In this document: piece after piece, positions 1 to 14,283 of the stretch
How the letters are laid out: each line of letters begins with the position of its first letter
Position numbering within the stretch: the first letter of the stretch is position 1
Assembly (NCBI GenBank): GCA_027488735.1
Contig: JAIYBB010000007.1
Span: forward strand, 1-64,000
Length of the DNA stretch: 64,000 nucleotides
Direction of reading: 5' to 3'
Source: Comamonadaceae bacterium
GTDB lineage: Bacteria; Pseudomonadota; Gammaproteobacteria; Burkholderiales; Burkholderiaceae_C
Position numbers and translations under genes: made by a program
Notes under the pieces: generated by a model
The model's input: only the letters and a program-made list of their open reading frames with translations
Databases searched by the model: none
What the model was told of the DNA's origin: nothing

Positions 1-1
1 C

Positions 2-121
2 AACGTGTCGATCACGGTCAAGCTGATCCACCCGATTGCGATGGAAGAAGGTTTGCGCTTCGCCATCCGCGAAGGCGGCAAAACCGTCGGCGCCGGTGTG
101 GTTGCCAAAATCATCGCCTGA
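2..121 (+). CDS. tuf: Elongation factor Tu, C-terminal fragment
   Basis: Open at the left edge: 39 codons then TGA. The residues match the end of EF-Tu domain 3, with the signature stretches [16 protein letters not shown] and [12 protein letters not shown]-Tu delivers aminoacyl-tRNA to the ribosome as a GTP complex in the cytoplasm. Its position directly before tRNA-Trp, secE and nusG is the standard place of the tufB copy in beta- and gammaproteobacteria. The start and the other domains lie outside the window. Confidence 0.97.
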   Translation, partial: NVSITVKLIHPIAMEEGLRFAIREGGKTVGAGVVAKIIA

Positions 122-174
122 CGCGCCAATCTCAGTGTTCTCTCGCGGCAAGCGCGTGAACATTGGTGTTTCAT

Positions 175-250
175 AGGGGTATAGCTCAATTGGCAGAGCG
201 TCGGTCTCCAAAACCGAAGGTTGGGGGTTCGATTCCCTCTGCCCCTGCCA
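175..250 (+). tRNA. tRNA-Trp (anticodon CCA)
   Basis: The 76-nt gene folds as a cloverleaf. The acceptor strands AGGGGTA and TGCCCCT pair up to the discriminator G. The anticodon loop is CTCCAAA with anticodon CCA, the T arm carries GGTTCGATTCC, and the CCA end is encoded (248-250). It lies between tuf and secE, as in other proteobacteria, and is probably co-transcribed with them. Confidence 0.96.
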
Positions 251-299
251 CCCGGTAGAAATGCCGGGTGACAAAAGCCCGCCGCTGACCAGCGGGCTT
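249..299 (+). other. Two tandem stem-loops between tRNA-Trp and secE
   Basis: The first hairpin pairs CACCCGG (249-255) with CCGGGTG (264-270) and uses the CA of the tRNA CCA end. The second pairs AAGCCCGC (275-282) with GCGGGCTT (292-299). No T-run follows either, so they look more like processing or partial attenuation structures than intrinsic terminators. The function is inferred. Confidence 0.5.
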
Positions 300-342
300 A
301 GTTCGCTTAAATGGATAGATGTTTAACCAACCACTGATAGAT

Positions 343-726
343 ATGTCCACCGCACAGATTGAAACCGTGACCAGCACCGCAGACAAAGCCAAATTGGCGG
401 CAGCTGCTGCATTGGTGGTGGCTGCTTTGGCGGCGTTTTACACGCTGTCTGCCCGCGGTGCATTGATCCAGTGGGGTGCGTTGGCAGTTTGCTTGGTTTT
501 GGCTGTGGTGGTGTTTTTCACTTCCCTGCAAGGGCGTCAATTGATTGGATTTACCAAAGACGCTTGGCGTGAAGTCCTCAAAGTCGTCTGGCCGACACGC
601 AAAGAGGCTTTGCAAATGACGGCCTACGTGTTTGTATTCGTGTTGTTGATGGCGGTTTTTTTGTGGTTGACCGACAAAACCCTGGAATGGCTTTTGTATG
701 ACCTGATTCTGGGATGGAAAAAATAA
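343..726 (+). CDS. secE: Preprotein translocase subunit SecE
   Basis: This 127-aa protein is the SecE subunit that clamps SecY in the inner-membrane Sec channel. It has three hydrophobic segments (about residues 12-34, 40-58 and 93-115) and the conserved SecE core around VVWPTRKEA before the last one. An in-frame ATG at 319 would add eight residues; I chose 343 because MSTAQIETV resembles the usual N-terminus of Burkholderiales SecE. Neither start has a strong ribosome binding site. The stop codon overlaps the nusG start (TAATG). Confidence 0.95.
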   Translation: MSTAQIETVTSTADKAKLAAAAALVVAALAAFYTLSARGALIQWGALAVCLVLAVVVFFTSLQGRQLIGFTKDAWREVLKVVWPTRKEALQMTAYVFVFVLLMAVFLWLTDKTLEWLLYDLILGWKK

Positions 727-1310
727 TGACCGAAGAGTCCCTTGAACACACATTGATCACCACCGCGCCTGCGCATCCAGACATGCGTTGGTATGTGGTA
801 CATGCTTATTCAGGCATGGAAAAAGCTGTGGAACGCAATATCCACGAGCGTATACAGCAAGCCGGTATGCAATCCAAATTCGGCCGTATTTTGGTTCCCA
901 CCGAAGAGGTGGTTGAAATGAAAAACGGCCAGAAAAAAACCACTGAGCGCCGCTTTTTCCCTGGCTATGTGTTGGTTGAAATGATCATGGATGATGAAAG
1001 TTGGCATTTGATCAAGCACACCAACAAGGTCACAGGTTTTGTGGGTGGTGCGCGCAATCGCCCTGCGCCCATTTCACAAGAAGATGTATTGAAGATCGTC
1101 AACCAAATGCAGCAGGGCACAGACAAGCCTCGCCACAAGGTGGAGTTCATGGTCGGCGAATTTATACGAGTCAAAGACGGCCCGTTCACCGACTTCAACG
1201 GCACGGTCGAAGAAGTCAATTACGAGAAAAACAAAATGCGTGTGTCGGTGACCATCTTCGGTCGCGCCACACCTGTGGAGCTCGAATTCGGACAGGTTGA
1301 AAAAACTTAA
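726..1310 (+). CDS. nusG: Transcription termination/antitermination factor NusG
   Basis: This 194-aa protein has the NusG N-terminal domain starting at [13 protein letters not shown] and a C-terminal KOW domain around [17 protein letters not shown]. NusG binds the RNA polymerase clamp, suppresses pausing, and links polymerase to Rho or the ribosome. An in-frame ATG at 714 would overlap secE by 13 bases; I prefer 726 because it gives a TAATG junction with GGGATGGAAA correctly spaced upstream. A second, RfaH-like paralogue lies at 36519-37004. Confidence 0.97.
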   Translation: MTEESLEHTLITTAPAHPDMRWYVVHAYSGMEKAVERNIHERIQQAGMQSKFGRILVPTEEVVEMKNGQKKTTERRFFPGYVLVEMIMDDESWHLIKHTNKVTGFVGGARNRPAPISQEDVLKIVNQMQQGTDKPRHKVEFMVGEFIRVKDGPFTDFNGTVEEVNYEKNKMRVSVTIFGRATPVELEFGQVEKT

Positions 1311-1437
1311 AGTTGGGCATGACTGTCCGGCTTTAGAAAATTGATCTGCGTTTTCCGACTCGACGCAGGTTGTTGTCAGTGAGTCGTTAACCCCGGGGAG
1401 CCCTCAACAGGCGTTTGTACCCGTAAGGAGAAAAAGC
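1311..1437 (+). promoter_or_regulatory. rplKA leader region
   Basis: The 127-bp interval between nusG and rplK ends in a good ribosome binding site (AAGGAG). The GC-rich stretch around 1390-1425 is where the L1-binding mRNA structure that autoregulates rplKA would be expected from E. coli. I infer this from position; I did not identify the L1 motif itself. Confidence 0.35.
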
Positions 1438-1872
1438 ATGGCGAAAAAAATCGTCGGCTTCATCAAGCTGCAAGTACCAGCTGGTAAGGCCAATCCGTCA
1501 CCGCCCATCGGCCCTGCATTGGGTCAGCGCGGTTTGAACATCATGGAATTCTGCAAGGCGTTCAACGCCCAGACCCAAGGCGTTGAGCCGGGTCTGCCAT
1601 TGCCTGTGGTCATCACAGCGTTTGCAGACAAGTCCTTTACCTTCATCATCAAGACGCCACCGGCGATCACTTTGATCAAGAAGGCCATCAAATTAGACAA
1701 GGGCTCTTCTCGTCCGCACGTCGACAAAGTCGGTAAGATCACACGTGCTCAGCTCGAAGAAATCGCCAAGACCAAAATGGTTGACATGACTGCCGCCGAT
1801 TTGGATGCAGCCGTGCGCACCATCGCCGGTTCTGCCCGTTCCATGGGCGTGACCGTGGAGGGCGTGGTATGA
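1438..1872 (+). CDS. rplK: 50S ribosomal protein L11
   Basis: This 144-aa protein begins [18 protein letters not shown] and carries the L11 signature [18 protein letters not shown]11 binds the GTPase-associated centre of 23S rRNA and is needed for stringent-factor activation. Length and motifs are normal. It overlaps rplA by four bases (ATGA at 1869), so the two are translationally coupled. Confidence 0.98.
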   Translation: MAKKIVGFIKLQVPAGKANPSPPIGPALGQRGLNIMEFCKAFNAQTQGVEPGLPLPVVITAFADKSFTFIIKTPPAITLIKKAIKLDKGSSRPHVDKVGKITRAQLEEIAKTKMVDMTAADLDAAVRTIAGSARSMGVTVEGVV

Positions 1873-2561
1873 GCCTGACCAAAAAACAAAAATCTTTCGC
1901 CGGTAAGGTTGACAGCAACAAGCTTTACGCATTCACCGAAGCGCTGAAGATCGTCAAAGAGTGCGCCACTGCCAAGTTCGATGAATCCATCGATGTGGCC
2001 GTGCAACTCGGTATTGACGCCAAGAAATCCGACCAGGTGGTGCGTGGCGCGGTTGTGCTGCCTAACGGCACCGGCAAGATCGCTCGCGTTGCTGTGTTCG
2101 CACAAGGTGCTAAAGCCGAAGAAGCTTTGGCCGCAGGCGCTGACGTGGTCGGCATGGACGATTTGGCTGCTCGCATCAAAGCCGGTGATATGCCCTTTGA
2201 TGTGGTCATCGCTGCACCAGACGCCATGCGCGTGGTCGGTACCTTGGGTCAAATTCTTGGCCCCCGTGGTTTGATGCCTAACCCCAAAGTCGGCACCGTC
2301 ACACCTGACGTCGCCACAGCTGTGCGCAACGCCAAAGCAGGTCAAGTGCAGTTCCGCGTCGACAAGGCCGGTATTGTTCACGCCACCATTGGCCGCCGTT
2401 CCTTTGACAGCGACAAGCTGCAAGGCAACTTGGTCGCATTGGTTGATGCATTGAGCAAAGCCAAGCCCGCCACCAGCAAAGGTGTTTACCTGCGCAAATT
2501 GGCCGTGTCGTCCACCATGGGTGTGGGCGTGCGCGTCGATACACAAACACTGAGCGCCTAA
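1869..2561 (+). CDS. rplA: 50S ribosomal protein L1
   Basis: This 230-aa protein has the L1 signature around [19 protein letters not shown] and the usual N-terminal [11 protein letters not shown] start. L1 forms the mobile stalk near the ribosomal E site and represses its own operon by binding the mRNA leader. Translation is coupled to rplK through an ATGA overlap. It is followed by a 228-bp leader before rplJ. Confidence 0.98.
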   Translation: MSLTKKQKSFAGKVDSNKLYAFTEALKIVKECATAKFDESIDVAVQLGIDAKKSDQVVRGAVVLPNGTGKIARVAVFAQGAKAEEALAAGADVVGMDDLAARIKAGDMPFDVVIAAPDAMRVVGTLGQILGPRGLMPNPKVGTVTPDVATAVRNAKAGQVQFRVDKAGIVHATIGRRSFDSDKLQGNLVALVDALSKAKPATSKGVYLRKLAVSSTMGVGVRVDTQTLSA

Positions 2562-2789
2562 AGCGCTCGGCATTCAGGGCGGTTTCAACGACCGCCCTGA
2601 AGCGGTGGGTCAGTCGGGTTGTAAAACCCTGCTGAGCCATCCAAGACCGTTGGCGTGCAACCCGTTTGCACTTAATTCACCAGCCAACGCAGATGGCGAT
2701 CCCGCTGAAAAGAAATTTTTCTTGACAGTCAGGTCGCTGAAACCGGCGTGTCAAGGGGCGACCCGAGACACATTTTGAAGGAGTAGACC
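2562..2789 (+). promoter_or_regulatory. rplJL leader with strong stem-loop
   Basis: This 228-bp interval holds no gene. A perfect 10-bp stem, TCAGGGCGGT (2574-2583) with ACCGCCCTGA (2591-2600), sits near its start. More GC-rich pairing sequence follows to about 2660. GAAGGAG (2778-2784) is the ribosome binding site for rplJ. In related bacteria the L10-L12 complex binds such a leader and represses rplJL; that role is inferred here. The first hairpin could also be a partial terminator after rplA. Confidence 0.5.
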
Positions 2790-3290
2790 TTGAGTCTGAA
2801 TCGCAGTGAAAAAGAAGCCGTCGTCACAGAAGTGTCGGCACTGGCTGCACAAGCGCAGACGCTGGTGATGGCGGAGTACCGCGGTATCACGGTCGCAGAC
2901 ATGACCAAATTTCGCGCCAGTGCGCGCAGCCAGGGCGTATCGCTCAGCGTGTTGAAAAACACGCTGGCACGCCGTGCTGTCGCCGGTACGTCATTTGAGA
3001 CTGTTTCCGACCAGATGACCGGCCCGCTGATCTATGGTTTCTCTGTGGATGCTGTGGCCGCTGCCAAAGTGGTGGCCGATTTCGCCAAGACCAACGACAA
3101 GTTGGTGATTCGTGGCGGCGCATTTGCAGGCAAGTCCCTGGACGTCAACGGTGTCAAACAACTGGCAAGTATTCCCTCCAAGGAAGTGTTGCTGGCGCAA
3201 TTGTGTGGATTGCTCATGTCACCCATGTCGCGTACCGCAGTGGTACTCGGCGCATTGGCGGCGAAAAAAGAAGAGGCGGCTGCCGCTTAA
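2790..3290 (+). CDS. rplJ: 50S ribosomal protein L10
   Basis: This 166-aa protein is the base of the L7/L12 stalk. It begins [15 protein letters not shown] and contains the L10 core [17 protein letters not shown] and LKNTLARRA. It starts at TTG, chosen because GAAGGAG lies at the right distance and the N-terminus matches the family. The helix that recruits L12 dimers forms the C-terminus. A rare start codon fits a gene whose translation is autoregulated. Confidence 0.97.
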   Translation: MSLNRSEKEAVVTEVSALAAQAQTLVMAEYRGITVADMTKFRASARSQGVSLSVLKNTLARRAVAGTSFETVSDQMTGPLIYGFSVDAVAAAKVVADFAKTNDKLVIRGGAFAGKSLDVNGVKQLASIPSKEVLLAQLCGLLMSPMSRTAVVLGALAAKKEEAAAA

Positions 3291-3356
3291 AGCGTGCAGC
3301 ACTTTTAAAAAATCTGCTGCCGCTTCGGCAGCCCTGAACGAGTTAAGGAAATCAAC

Positions 3357-3734
3357 ATGGCATTCGATAAAGACGCATTTTTGACCGCACTGGACAGCAT
3401 GACGGTCATGGAACTCAACGAACTGGTGAAAGCCATCGAAGAGAAATTTGGCGTGAGCGCCGCAGCCATGGCAGCACCTGCTGCCGCCGGCGGTGGTGGT
3501 GGCGCAGCTGCTGCTGAAGAGAAAACCGAGTTCAACGTGATGTTGCTCGAAGCCGGTGCCAACAAGGTCGGCGTCATCAAGGCAGTTCGCGAAATCACTG
3601 GTCTGGGCTTGAAAGAAGCCAAAGACTTGGTTGACGGCGCACCCAAAGCTGTCAAAGAAGGCGCTCCTAAAGCAGACGCTGAAGCAGCCAAGAAAAAATT
3701 GGAAGAAGCCGGCGCCAAGGTCGAGCTCAAGTAA
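3357..3734 (+). CDS. rplL: 50S ribosomal protein L7/L12
   Basis: This 125-aa protein has an N-terminal dimerisation domain (about 1-35), an Ala/Gly-rich hinge (about 36-55, with GGGGGAAAA), and a C-terminal factor-binding domain with [19 protein letters not shown]. It recruits translation GTPases to the ribosome. The ribosome binding site is TTAAGGAAA before the ATG. It is followed by a 254-bp structured spacer before rpoB. Confidence 0.98.
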   Translation: MAFDKDAFLTALDSMTVMELNELVKAIEEKFGVSAAAMAAPAAAGGGGGAAAAEEKTEFNVMLLEAGANKVGVIKAVREITGLGLKEAKDLVDGAPKAVKEGAPKADAEAAKKKLEEAGAKVELK

Positions 3735-3988
3735 TCGGTCCCACAAAGGCTGGTTGTCCTCACAAGGGGCATCCAGCCTTTGGCGCTCTCAGAGCGCACC
3801 CGACAAGCGGTGTTCACCGTTTGTCGAGTGTCTTCTGAGCTGACTGCAGAAGAACCTTGGTTCGGGTTGTGTGCAATGCACAACCGTCCGCCAACGCTGG
3901 TAGTGGCCAGCGGGCCAAGCACAACGCACACTTGCCCAGAGCAAACTGTGCGGCCCCAGTCGCCGAGTGAATCAAGTCCGGAGTACTC
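3735..3988 (+). promoter_or_regulatory. rplL-rpoB spacer with three stem-loops
   Basis: No gene is visible in these 254 bp. Three inverted repeats stand out: AAAGGCTGG...CCAGCCTTT (about 3745-3781), CGACAAGCGG...CCGTTTGTCG (about 3801-3825) and GGTTGTG...CACAACC (3865-3885). In E. coli the equivalent spacer holds an attenuator and an RNase III processing site that set the ratio of ribosomal proteins to RNA polymerase. The same role here is inferred from position and structure. Confidence 0.5.
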
Positions 3989-6900
3989 ATGGCCTACACA
4001 TTTACCGAACGCAAGCGCATCCGCAAAAGTTTCGGCAGCCGCGACAGCGTGCTGGAAATTCCTTATCTGCTGCAAATGCAAAAAGACGCGTACACCGCTT
4101 TTTTGCAGGCAGATGTCCCGCCCAAAAAACGCACCAACGAAGGTCTGCAAGCAGCTTTCGATGCGGCTTTCCCCATCGTCTCGCACAACGGTTTTGTCGA
4201 GATGAAATACCTCGAATACAACCTGGCCAAGCCCGCCTTTGACGTGCGCGAATGCCAGACGCGTGGCCTGACCTTCTCGTCAGCCGTGCGTGCACGTGTT
4301 CAACTCATCATTTACGACCGTGACTCCTCTACACCGCAATCCAAAGTGGTCAAAGAAGTCAAAGAGCAAGAGGTCTACATGGGCGAAGTGCCTTTGATGA
4401 CCGACAAAGGCTCATTCATCATCAACGGCACCGAGCGCGTCATCGTGTCTCAGTTGCACCGCTCACCCGGCGTGTTTTTCGAACACGACAAGGGCAAGAC
4501 GCACAGTTCGGGCAAATTGTTGTTCAGCGCGCGCATCATCCCTTACCGCGGTTCATGGCTGGACTATGAATTCGACCCGAAAGACATTTTGTATTTCCGC
4601 GTCGACCGTCGCCGCAAAATGCCGGTCACCATTTTGCTCAAAGCCATTGGTCTGACACCCGAAGCCATTCTGGCCAACTTCTTTGTCAATGACAATTTCC
4701 GTTTGATGGACAGCGGCGCACAAATGGAATTTGTGGCCGAGCGTCTGCGCGGTGAAGTCGCCCGTTTCGACATCACTGACAAAAGCGGCAACGTGGTCGT
4801 GGCCAAAGACAAGCGCATCACCGCGCGCCACACCCGCGATCTCGAGCAGTCCGGCACCACGCACATCAGCGTGCCTGAAGACTTTTTGATCGGCCGTGTC
4901 ATCGCCCGCAACATCGTCGAAGAAGAAACCGGTGAAATCATTGCCAAGGCCAATGACGAGTTGACCGAAGTGCTGTTGAAAAAACTGCGCACCAGCGGCG
5001 TGCAAGATTTGCAATGCATCTACACCAACGAACTCGACCAAGGCACCTACATCTCGCAAACTTTGCGCAGTGATGAAACCGCCGACGAATTCGCTGCACG
5101 TGTGGCCATCTACCGCATGATGCGCCCCGGCGAGCCGCCCACCGAAGACGCGGTGCAAGCCTTGTTCCAGCGTTTGTTCTACAACCCTGACACTTACGAT
5201 TTGTCACGTGTCGGTCGCATGAAGTTCAATGCCCGTGTCGGCCGTGATGAATCCACTGGCCCCATGGTGCTCAACAACGAAGACATTTTGGCCGTGGTCA
5301 AAATTCTGGTGGACTTGCGCAACGGTCGCGGTGAGGTCGATGACATCGATCACCTGGGCAACCGTCGCGTGCGTTGCGTCGGCGAACTCGCTGAAAACCA
5401 ATACCGCACCGGTTTGGCGCGTATCGAAAAAGCTGTCAAAGAGCGTTTGGGCCAAGCCGAGCAAGAGCCTCTGATGCCGCACGACCTGATCAACTCCAAG
5501 CCCATCTCTGCGGCACTCAAAGAGTTCTTCGGTGCGTCACAGTTGTCGCAGTTCATGGACCAGACCAACCCCTTGTCCGAAATCACCCACAAGCGCCGCG
5601 TATCGGCGCTTGGCCCGGGCGGTTTGACACGCGAACGCGCAGGCTTCGAGGTGCGCGACGTGCACGTCACGCATTACGGTCGTGTCTGCCCGATTGAAAC
5701 ACCTGAAGGCCCGAACATTGGTTTGATCAACTCGCTGTCTTTGTATGCGCGTTTGAACGAATACGGTTTCATTGAAACCCCGTACCGCCGTGTGCATGAT
5801 GCACAGGTCACCAACGAAATCGATTACCTCTCAGCCATCGAAGAATCCAAGTACGTGATCGCGCAAGCGAACGCCACCTTGGACAAAGACGATCGCTTGA
5901 CCGGCGACTTGGTGTCTGCCCGTGAAAAAGGCGAATCCATTTTGTGCAGCAAAGAACGTGTGCAGTACATGGACGTGTCACCGGCGCAAATCGTGTCTGT
6001 GGCCGCTTCATTGGTGCCGTTCCTTGAGCACGATGACGCGAACCGCGCGTTGATGGGTGCAAACATGCAGCGTCAAGCTGTGCCTGTGTTGCGTCCCGAA
6101 AAAGCTTTTGTCGGTACTGGCATCGAACGTGTGGCCGCCATCGACTCCGGCACTGTGGTCACCGCATTGCGCGGCGGCGTGGTGGACTACATCGATGCCA
6201 CCCGCATCGTGGTGCGTGTCAATGACTCAGAGACACAAGCCGGTGAAGTCGGTGTGGACATTTACAACCTCATCAAATACCAGCGATCCAACCAAAACAC
6301 CAACATCCACCAGCGTCCCATCGTCAAGCGCGGCGACAAACTCGCCAAGGGTGACGTGATCGCTGACGGTGCATCTACCGATTTAGGCGAATTGGCCTTG
6401 GGTCAAAACATGCTGGTGGCTTTCATGCCATGGAACGGTTACAACTTCGAAGACTCCATCCTCATTTCTGAGCGTGTGGTGGCCGAAGACCGTTACACCT
6501 CGATTCACATCGAAGAGCTGGTGGTGATGGCGCGTGACACCAAACTCGGTGCCGAGGAAATCACACGTGACATTCCCAACTTGGCAGAGCAACAACTCAA
6601 CCGTTTGGACGAGTCCGGCATCATCTTCGTCGGCGCTGAAGTGCAGCCCGGCGATGTGTTGGTAGGCAAAGTCACGCCCAAGGGCGAGACCACACTCACA
6701 CCAGAAGAAAAATTGCTGCGCGCCATCTTCGGCGAAAAAGCGTCTGACGTGAAAGACACCTCATTGCGCGTGGACCAAGGCTCACAGGGCACGGTCATCG
6801 ACGTGCAAGTGTTCACCCGCGAAGGCATTGTGCGTGACAAGCGCGCCCAGCAAATCATTGACGATGAACTCAAGCGTTTCCGTCTCGATTTGAACGACCA

Positions 6901-8097
6901 GTTGCGAATTGTGGAAGCCGATGCATTCGACCGTATCCACAAATTGCTGCTCGGCAAAACCGCCAACGGCGGCCCGAACAAACTGGCCAAGGGCAGCAAG
7001 ATCGACAAAGACTACCTGAACAGCGTCGAGAAATTCCATTGGTTTGATATCCGCCCTGCCGATGAAGAAGTGGCGTCACAACTTGAGTCCATCAAAAATG
7101 CATTGACGCAAACTCGCCATAGTTTTGACTTGGCATTTGAAGAAAAACGCAAAAAGCTCACCCAAGGCGACGAGTTGCCAGCTGGTGTGTTGAAGATGGT
7201 CAAGGTGTATTTGGCTGTCAAACGCCGCTTGCAACCCGGCGACAAAATGGCCGGTCGTCACGGCAACAAAGGTGTGGTCTCCAAAATCGTGCCTGTCGAA
7301 GACATGCCTTACATGGCCGACGGCACACCCGTGGACATCGTGCTCAACCCCTTGGGCGTGCCTTCACGCATGAACGTGGGTCAGGTGCTCGAAGTGCATT
7401 TGGGCTGGGCTGCCAAAGGCATTGGCGAGCAACTCGGACACATGTTGCAAGAAGAAGCCAAGGCAGCAGAAATCAAAGGCTTCCTTGAGACTTTGTACAA
7501 CACCACAGGTCACAAAGAAGACCTCGCCAAGTTGGCTGACAAAGATGTGAAAGAAATGGCGCACAACCTGTCATTGGGCGTGCCGTTTGCCACACCGGTG
7601 TTTGATGGTGCTTCCGAAGAAGACATCCGCACCATGCTCAAACTGGCTTACCCCGAAGACGTGGTCAAGGCCAAGGGGCTGACCGGTGCTCGCACACAAG
7701 CACATTTGTTTGACGGTCGTACCGGTGACGCGTTCGATCGCCCCACCACTGTTGGCTACATGCATGTGTTGAAGTTGCACCACTTGGTCGACGACAAAAT
7801 GCACGCGCGTTCTACCGGTCCTTACAGCTTGGTCACACAACAACCGTTGGGCGGCAAGGCGCAGTTCGGTGGTCAGCGTTTCGGCGAGATGGAGGTCTGG
7901 GCGCTGGAAGCCTATGGCGCTTCCTACACCTTGCAGGAAATGCTCACCGTCAAGTCCGACGACGTGCAAGGCCGCACCAAGGTCTACGAAAGCATCGTCA
8001 AAGGCGAGCACGCGATCGAAGCAGGCATGCCTGAATCGTTCAACGTGCTGGTCAAAGAAATTCGTTCATTGGGCATCGATATTGAGTTGGAGCGTTC

Positions 8098-8101
<4 letters not shown>
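3989..8101 (+). CDS. rpoB: DNA-directed RNA polymerase subunit beta
   Basis: At 1370 aa this is full length. It begins with an N-terminal stretch like E. coli RpoB ([19 protein letters not shown]). The rifampicin pocket reads [18 protein letters not shown] (from residue 520), with the wild-type residues at the classic resistance positions (D524, H534, S539). The C-terminus includes [12 protein letters not shown] and the clamp-connecting end. With RpoC it forms the catalytic core of RNA polymerase. Its stop overlaps the rpoC start by four bases. Confidence 0.99.
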
Positions 8102-12315
<4,214 letters not shown>

Positions 12316-12319
12316 GCAA

Positions 12320-12340
12320 CCCGGCCCCTTGGGGCCAGGT
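12320..12340 (+). terminator. Possible weak terminator after rpoC
   Basis: GGCCCC (12323-12328) pairs with GGGGCC (12331-12336) right after the rpoC stop. There is no T-run, so termination would be weak or factor-dependent; the next gene follows on the same strand after only 61 bp. Confidence 0.3.
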
Positions 12341-12376
12341 TGACACAGTCATTGCTGTCGAGCGTCGCTTGAAGTT

Positions 12377-12931
12377 ATGTTGCTATCACACTGGTTCTGG
12401 ATAGCTTTTGCGCTGCTGGTGTTTTGGGCACTGGGGGCATACAACAGACTGGTGAGATTGCGCGCACAGATCAAACAACAGTTTGGTCCGTTGCAAGCGG
12501 TTTTGATGGAGTACCAAGAAGTGGTGCAGCAAGCGGTCACTGCCGCTGCTGCTGCACCACAGCTGTGGGACAACCCGGGCAGTTCAGACTTGGGCCACAG
12601 CCACTGGACTCGGTTGCAAGTGGCCGCTGGGCTGTCAACCGTGGCCTTGGCCCGCATGCAGTCCCATGCCTTGGATCAAGACAGTGCGCAAGCCCTGCAT
12701 GATGCCGCTGCTGAATTACAGGACGCATGGGCGGCATTGATTCATCCGGATGTCTACTTCATCAATATCCCGCCAAACCTCAAGCAGCGTTGGCTGGAAT
12801 TGGATTTGCTGGTGCAACCCGAGCTCGGCCGTTTCAATGCGGCCATCTTGGAGTACAACGAAGCGATTGCCCAATATCCCGCGGCATTGCTGGCCAAGTT
12901 GTTTCAATTCCAGGCAGCAACCCCGTTGTGA
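12377..12931 (+). CDS. Divergent LemA-family membrane protein
   Basis: This 184-aa protein starts with one membrane segment (about residues 5-21) followed by YNRLVRLRAQIKQQFGPL, which resembles the start of the LemA helical domain. It ends with FNAAILEYNEAIAQYP, the typical LemA C-terminal motif. LemA proteins are membrane-anchored helical bundles of unknown biochemical role. The middle part is divergent, so the family call rests on the two ends. The stop overlaps the rsmB start (GTGA), placing it in the rsmB operon. The ribosome binding site is weak. Confidence 0.65.
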   Translation: MLLSHWFWIAFALLVFWALGAYNRLVRLRAQIKQQFGPLQAVLMEYQEVVQQAVTAAAAAPQLWDNPGSSDLGHSHWTRLQVAAGLSTVALARMQSHALDQDSAQALHDAAAELQDAWAALIHPDVYFINIPPNLKQRWLELDLLVQPELGRFNAAILEYNEAIAQYPAALLAKLFQFQAATPL

Positions 12932-14283
12932 CACAGACGCCCGTGCGTACAGAGGGCGCAAACTTGGCGCCACCTTTGTGGCAGCAATTGCAAGCCTGTG
13001 CCAAGGCATTGCGTGCCGTGCGACAAGGGCGTAACCATGTGCAGGCGTTGGCCGGTGTGTCGCCCGCCATGCGGCCAGCAGCACAAGCCTTGTTGTTTGC
13101 CGTGTTGCGGCAATGGGGCCGCACGCTCGCCATTCAAAAAGAGTTGGTGCAACGCGCACCCCCCGCCCCGGTTGATGACTTGCTATGTGTGGGACTGGCG
13201 TTGGCAATGCCAGTGACGCAGGTCATGTACCCCATGCATACGCTGGTGAATCAGTTGGTGGAAGCGGCCAAGCGCGACCCTGCTACCCGTGCGCAAGCCG
13301 CGTTCATCAACGCGTGTGTGCGGCGCTTTGACCGCGAACGCGGGCAATTGATCCAGCGCAGCGACGCACAGTTGTCTGCCCGTTGGAACCATCCCGAATG
13401 GTGGGTGAAAGCCATCCAACAAGACCATCCGCTTGATTGGCAGGCGCTGCTAGACGCAAACCTGCAGGCGGCACCAATGGCGGTGCGTGTCAACCGTCGA
13501 CAGCAATCGGTGCAGGCGTTGCAAGCCCTGTGGCAGACCCAAGGAATTTCGACCCAGCGTTGCGGGGAAAGCGGCTTGGTCCTGCATCAACCGCAAGCCG
13601 TACATGCGTTACCTGGCTTTGAGCAGGGTTGGTTTTCGGTGCAAGACCCGGGGGCACAAATGGCCGCTCCGTTGTTGTTGACAGGTTTACAACCCATCGG
13701 TACGCAGCGTTTGCGTGTGCTTGATGCCTGTGCCGCACCTGGGGGCAAGACGGCGCATTTGCTTGAAATGGCAGACATGGATCTGCTGGCGATAGATGTG
13801 GAAGAAGCGCGGTGTCAGCGGGTGCGTGACAACTTGCAACGCTTGCAATTGAAAGCCGAGGTGCGTTGTGCCGATGCAGCGCGTCCCAGCGAATGGTGGG
13901 ACGGCCAAGCTTGGGATGCCATCTTGCTGGATGCCCCTTGCACGGCATCTGGCATTGTGCGCAGGCACCCAGACATACCGTGGCTGCGTCGCCAAAGTGA
14001 TGTTGCCGCCTTGGCCGACATACAAAAACACATGCTGCAAACCCTGTGGCCCACCCTCAGACATGGCGGACGCTTGTTATATTGCACATGTTCCGTGTTC
14101 CGTGCGGAGGGGGAGGGGCAGCTCCAAGCGTTTCTTGTAAACAACAGTGATGCCGTATTAATGCCCTCACCAGGGCATTTATTGCCCGGTCTGTCAGCAA
14201 GTGGGGCCGCTGTCTCTGACAATCTGGCTCAGGAGCACGACGGATTCTTTTATGCCTTGCTGGAAAAACAACAACATGCTTGA
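12928..14283 (+). CDS. rsmB: 16S rRNA (cytosine-967-C5) methyltransferase RsmB
   Basis: This 451-aa protein has an N-terminal NusB-like RNA-binding domain (about 15-160) and a C-terminal Rossmann methyltransferase. The SAM-binding motif is LDACAAPGGKT, motif IV is LLDAPCTASGIVRRHPDI, and the catalytic cysteine lies in YCTCSVFRAEGE. It makes m5C967 in 16S rRNA. I chose GTG at 12928 because it overlaps the preceding stop (GTGA) and gives a normal family length; the reading frame is open further upstream, but that would run inside the LemA-like gene. It overlaps the next gene by eight bases. Confidence 0.93.
   Translation: MTQTPVRTEGANLAPPLWQQLQACAKALRAVRQGRNHVQALAGVSPAMRPAAQALLFAVLRQWGRTLAIQKELVQRAPPAPVDDLLCVGLALAMPVTQVMYPMHTLVNQLVEAAKRDPATRAQAAFINACVRRFDRERGQLIQRSDAQLSARWNHPEWWVKAIQQDHPLDWQALLDANLQAAPMAVRVNRRQQSVQALQALWQTQGISTQRCGESGLVLHQPQAVHALPGFEQGWFSVQDPGAQMAAPLLLTGLQPIGTQRLRVLDACAAPGGKTAHLLEMADMDLLAIDVEEARCQRVRDNLQRLQLKAEVRCADAARPSEWWDGQAWDAILLDAPCTASGIVRRHPDIPWLRRQSDVAALADIQKHMLQTLWPTLRHGGRLLYCTCSVFRAEGEGQLQAFLVNNSDAVLMPSPGHLLPGLSASGAAVSDNLAQEHDGFFYALLEKQQHA

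Noticed and set aside
726-1310. Treating both NusG-like genes as a simple duplication
   Set aside because: The gene at 726 has housekeeping NusG features and neighbours; the one at 36519 has RfaH-like motifs and context, so they are long-diverged paralogues.
3305-4186. 293-aa minus-strand open frame across rplL and the rpoB spacer
   Set aside because: It is antisense to rplL and rpoB, low in complexity (Ala/Ser/Leu runs mirrored from the L12 hinge), and has no family resemblance.
5507-5635. Possible rifampicin-resistance changes in rpoB
   Set aside because: The key residues D524, H534 and S539 are wild type; the N-to-T and I-to-V differences from E. coli look like lineage variation.
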